Shown: positions 60,928 to 64,000 of the stretch, one piece after another
Position numbering within the stretch: the first letter of the stretch is position 1
Layout: every line of letters begins with the position of its first letter
Source of the DNA: Phytoseiulus persimilis
Taxonomy: Eukaryota > Arthropoda > Arachnida > Mesostigmata > Phytoseiidae
Assembly (NCBI GenBank): GCA_037576195.1
Contig: CM075101.1
Location: 27,466,001-27,530,000 of the forward strand
Direction: 5' to 3'
DNA length: 64,000 nt
Translations under genes and position numbers: made by a program
Notes under the pieces: generated by a model
Database searches by the model: none
Told to the model about the DNA's origin: nothing
Seen by the model: only the letters and a program-made list of their open reading frames with translations

Positions 60928-63132
60928 ATGACAGTCATGGAAATCTTCCATTTGATGGCCCTGCGGGCTCCAGTGAAAAAGCTCGCTTTCAGGAGGTTCT
61001 GCAGTCAGGCTGAGCTCTCAAGAACTCGCAACATTGGGATCATCGCGCACATTGATGCTGGTAAAACTACCACTACTGAAAGAATGTTGTTCTACTCTGG
61101 ATTCTCTCCCAGCATGGGTGAAGTTCATGATGGAGATACCGTTACCGACTACATGCCGCAAGAAAGAGAACGGGGAATCACGATCACGTCGGCGACGATC
61201 ACTTTCCCTTGGAGGAGACACAGAATAAACCTCATAGACACCCCAGGTCATGTTGACTTCACGGTTGAGGTTGAGAGAAGTTTGCGTGTTCTCGATGGTG
61301 CGGTTACCATCCTAGACGCCTCAGCTGGAGTTGAAGCTCAGACTATGACGGTTTGGAGACAAGCCGACCGATACAAAACGCCAAGAATTGTGTACCTTAA
61401 TAAAATGGACAAACCAAAAGCGAATTTCGATTTCTGCCTGAAGGATATCGAGGATAAACTCCATGTGAAGCCGCTGATTTGCCAGATCCCCTCGATTAAT
61501 CCGAAGACGAAACAGTTTTGCGGAGTGTTGGACGTTGTGGCCATGGCGGAGCTCGTGTGGAGCACAGGAGATAATTCGAAGGGCTCCGAATTCAAAGTCA
61601 TACCATTGGAAAAATCCCATATGATGCACGTTGCTCTTGAGAAGCGCGCGGAACTCATCGAGAATCTGGGTGCATTGGACGATGATTTTGCTGAGAAATT
61701 CGTGCTCCGTGAACACCAACCAACCAAGAATGATATACAAGAAGCTATCCGGAAAATCACCGGCGCCAACTTGGGAGTTCCTCTGTTCTGCGGGAGCTCC
61801 TACAAGAACATTGGGGTCCAGCCGCTTCTGGACTCTATTATAGACTACTTCCCAGATCCCGCGAAGTCTGTCCCGCCAGAAATAAAAGCATTCTTCAGAG
61901 AAGAAGATTTCGTCGCGCTCGTCTTCAAAATACTGCACACGAAGCAAAGAGGGCCACTCACTTTTGTGAGAATATATTCAGGATCCCTCTCTCCAGGGAA
62001 AAAAATTCACATAATGAACCGAGACTTGACCGAAAAATGTGGAGAGGTGCTAGAGGCCAACGCTGACGAGTTTATCCCGAAGAAAACCGCAGAGGCGGGC
62101 TCCATAATCGCTGTGAGCGGTTTGAAAGAGACTATGACTGGAGACACGCTTGTGGGTTCGCCATCAGAAGCTTCGCGTGCCATTAGCAAAGCCGAAGGCC
62201 AGAGCGCTCTTCTTTTTGGGATTGCGCCAGTAGAGCCGGTTTTCCAATGCAGTATCGAACCGCCCTCCGTGGGTCAGCAAATTCAGCTGGATAACGCTTT
62301 GCGATGTTTACAACGAGAAGATCCGAGCCTGGCAGTCACCGTTCAGCAAGAGACAGGACAAACTATCATATCCGGGATGGGGTCTCTCCACCTGGATATC
62401 ATCAAGGATCGGATCAAGCGTGAATACAATGTCGAACCTTTCTTGGGCCCTCTTCAGATCGCGTACCGTGAAACACTGCAAAGAGACATAGATGACAGGA
62501 GCATAACCGTTGAAAAATCTCTCGGCGGAACCAAGCAGTACGTTGAAATCAATATCAGTTTGCGGCGCACCCTTGAACAGGGTCACCAACCCATATTTGT
62601 GGTCGTGACGACCGAGGAAAACAAGCTGAATCAGCTGAAATTTCATCATAGGAAGGCATTGGAGAACGGCGTTAAGCTGACGTTGAACCATGGCCCCCTA
62701 CTCGGATTCCCGATGGTGGGCACACAAATCAAGCTGACACACTTCGCAACCACCTATTCCACCAATCTGCCCGTGATCACGGCCGCAATCTCGCAGTGCA
62801 TACACAAAGCCTTATGGGAGGCGTCTTCCGAGTCTGCAATCGACATGTTAGAGCCATTCATGCGACTGGAAATAAGTGTTCCCGCCGATTACGTGGGCAC
62901 GGTTCTGTCCGATCTCTCAAGAAGACGAGCAACGATAGAGGCCCTCAAGCAAGTAGGAACCTCACGGATTATCAATGCAATCTGTCCACTTGCAGACTTG
63001 AGAACATATTCCACTGAATTGAGAAGTATCACTTCTGGCAGAGCCTCGTTCACGATGGAGATTGATTCTTATCGAGTTATGAGTTCTTCAGACAGAGCCG
63101 AAGCCGTGCGGAAAGCCAGTGGGTTGGCGTGA
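60928..63132 (+). CDS. GFM2: GFM2, mitochondrial elongation factor G2 (ribosome recycling)
   Basis: GTPase that with mtRRF splits mitochondrial ribosomes after termination. One uninterrupted exon of 734 aa, unusual among the multi-exon neighbours. The start is ATG 60928 (a second ATG follows at 60937), giving a short basic presequence with LRAPVKKLAFRRFCSQ. GTPase motifs: G1 AHIDAGKTTTTER, G2 RERGITITSATITF, G3 DTPGHVDF, G4 NKMDKP. Domain II has KQRGPLTFVRIYSG. Domains III-V carry CTIEPPS-like CSIEPPSVG, CLQREDPSLAVTV, GMGSLHLDIIKDRIKREYNV, and NHGPLLGFPMVG, with YSTELRSITSGRASFTMEID near the end. The spacing of domain IV and divergence from EF-G1 favour GFM2 over GFM1. AATAAA follows 149 bp after the stop. 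Confidence 0.97.
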   Translation: MTVMEIFHLMALRAPVKKLAFRRFCSQAELSRTRNIGIIAHIDAGKTTTTERMLFYSGFSPSMGEVHDGDTVTDYMPQERERGITITSATITFPWRRHRINLIDTPGHVDFTVEVERSLRVLDGAVTILDASAGVEAQTMTVWRQADRYKTPRIVYLNKMDKPKANFDFCLKDIEDKLHVKPLICQIPSINPKTKQFCGVLDVVAMAELVWSTGDNSKGSEFKVIPLEKSHMMHVALEKRAELIENLGALDDDFAEKFVLREHQPTKNDIQEAIRKITGANLGVPLFCGSSYKNIGVQPLLDSIIDYFPDPAKSVPPEIKAFFREEDFVALVFKILHTKQRGPLTFVRIYSGSLSPGKKIHIMNRDLTEKCGEVLEANADEFIPKKTAEAGSIIAVSGLKETMTGDTLVGSPSEASRAISKAEGQSALLFGIAPVEPVFQCSIEPPSVGQQIQLDNALRCLQREDPSLAVTVQQETGQTIISGMGSLHLDIIKDRIKREYNVEPFLGPLQIAYRETLQRDIDDRSITVEKSLGGTKQYVEINISLRRTLEQGHQPIFVVVTTEENKLNQLKFHHRKALENGVKLTLNHGPLLGFPMVGTQIKLTHFATTYSTNLPVITAAISQCIHKALWEASSESAIDMLEPFMRLEISVPADYVGTVLSDLSRRRATIEALKQVGTSRIINAICPLADLRTYSTELRSITSGRASFTMEIDSYRVMSSSDRAEAVRKASGLA

Positions 63133-63280
63133 TGGATATTTGTGAGATTTTGGTTTGGTCGTCCTTGTTTCTTTTCGACCAATCATGGAGAATCATGGCG
63201 GACAGAGGATGAGGATTTACTGAAAAGTTGCACTGCATGCGTGAAAGCATGGAAGATATGACGCGATCAATGATGCTCTC

Positions 63281-63286
63281 AATAAA
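63281..63286 (+). terminator. Poly(A) signal of GFM2
   Basis: AATAAA, 149 bp beyond the GFM2 TGA. Confidence 0.75.
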
Positions 63287-63289
63287 TTT

Positions 63290-63868
63290 AAGAATTTCAA
63301 CCGTTCCCACACTCAAACCTTGTTCATATTCCTTCCTACCAAGTGGAGTTCCGTGACCTGTATGGGCGAGCGAATCGGTTGATCAACTAATCCAATCCTG
63401 ACTCCGAGTCGAAGACAGCAAATAGTTAAGTTGAGAACACAAATCGATTCATTTGAGCATGGATCCCGATGAGCATGGTTGACTCGGTCACGATAATGAT
63501 AAAAGACAAGTGATAAGGTTCCGCAGAAAAAAAAAATCACATCAAGTCGAACACCCCTCCATTCAGAATCGAAACTATTGCTATTGATTAAGTATCACAT
63601 TGACTCAGCTGGAATAACGAATATCCTCCCGCGGAATATCATTCACAAGAGATTGTTAATCAGCTTTCATCGTGGGAGTTTTTGCGCAATCAGGCAGCCC
63701 TAGTTCATAGAAGTCCACTGACATACAAGTAAATCAGCGGGGTGAGACAGACGGGGCTCCCGCATTTCGAGCCACGGCAGACCCTCGCCCAAAATCGTTG
63801 GATCCGGCGCCTAACTACCGGTGAGAGGATCGAATCAACGGTGCCATGAAGTACGGTTAACTCGAGAA
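63290..63868. other. Spacer downstream of GFM2
   Basis: No gene recognised. It probably contains the 3'UTR of the minus-strand gene that runs off the right edge. Confidence 0.5.
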
Positions 63869-63869
63869 T

Positions 63870-64000
63870 CTAACCAAGTTTCTGCTGCTTGGTCAAGGAA
63901 ACAATTTTCCTGTCCCGGAACTGTAAGAAGGCGTTGCATGTGACATGCAACAGAAGAACTGCGATGGTGCATCCCGCGAAGAACACTGCCAGGGCCGCAG
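63870..64000 (-). CDS. Last coding segment of a membrane protein (5' part outside window)
   Basis: From the right edge the minus strand reads AALAVFFAGCTIAVLLLHVT, then a polar tail (NAFLQFRDRKIVSLTKQQKL) and a TAG at 63872-63870. A hydrophobic helix followed by a short basic cytosolic-looking tail is typical of the C-terminus of a membrane protein. There are too few residues to name it, and whether it begins as an exon inside or beyond the window cannot be seen. Confidence 0.45.
   Translation of the reverse strand, partial: AALAVFFAGCTIAVLLLHVTCNAFLQFRDRKIVSLTKQQKLG

Noticed and set aside
61321-61947. A 208-codon minus-strand frame opposite GFM2
   Set aside because: Antisense to a strongly conserved coding region; no domain and no promoter.
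1-64000. CRISPR arrays, bacterial operons, phage or plasmid features
   Set aside because: None seen. All supported genes are eukaryotic with spliceosomal introns and AATAAA signals.

Overview
The window is nuclear DNA of a compact animal genome. Genes are split by short spliceosomal introns (about 40-440 bp), and the recognisable proteins are metazoan (BBS9, COPS5, MGAT2, LAMTOR1, TRAP1, GUF1, GFM2, ISCA2, NAA30, DPH7). An arthropod is indicated by a Rebers-Riddiford cuticle protein and a very large peritrophin-type (CBM14) mucin. An arachnid is suggested by a small Cys-rich secreted peptide with the GL/TxC...CxxGxC layout of tick salivary peptides. Small introns, intermediate GC content and gene density together make a mesostigmatan mite (a phytoseiid such as Galendromus or a relative) my best guess. 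That is inference, not proof.

Layout, left to right. 1-1406: C-terminal half of BBS9 (+) with very small introns. About 1.5-5.9 kb: mostly unassigned. 5970-7545: a five-exon gene for an unknown 230-residue protein (+). 10970-12651: COPS5 (+), which meets a cuticle protein (-, 12933-13666) tail to tail. 16294-17223: a two-TM PPxY protein (-). 21740-22696: a secreted basic protein (+), tail to tail with a small membrane protein (-, 23118-23668).

23.6-28.7 kb is an accessory region. It holds a tandemly duplicated module (membrane-protein 5' end plus secreted Cys-rich peptide gene), a minisatellite, two copies of a SINE-like retroposon each flanked by perfect 15-bp target-site duplications, a MITE-like element with long inverted arms, and a diverged foldback structure. 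28981-35068: a 1989-residue mucin-like CBM14 protein (-) with a 216-bp tandem repeat array. 35-47 kb is gene-poor except for MGAT2 (-, 38901-40824).

The right-hand 17 kb is dense and housekeeping: DPH7 (-), LAMTOR1 (-), TRAP1 (+), GUF1 (+), ISCA2 (-), NAA30 (-), GFM2 (+) and the last exon of a membrane protein running off the end (-). Four of these act in mitochondria (TRAP1 chaperone, GUF1 and GFM2 translation/recycling GTPases, ISCA2 Fe-S assembly). DPH7 acts on cytosolic EF2 and NAA30 on nascent chains, so the block is rich in translation and mitochondrial functions. Spacing is tight: GUF1 appears to start 31 bp after the TRAP1 stop, and convergent pairs have poly(A) signals only 20-40 bp apart.

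Exon joins were worked out by hand from GT-AG sites, phase and family alignment from memory. Summed exon lengths are divisible by three for every full-length model, and LAMTOR1 (161 aa), COPS5 (333), TRAP1 (695) and GUF1 (662) match the usual family lengths. No database search was possible.
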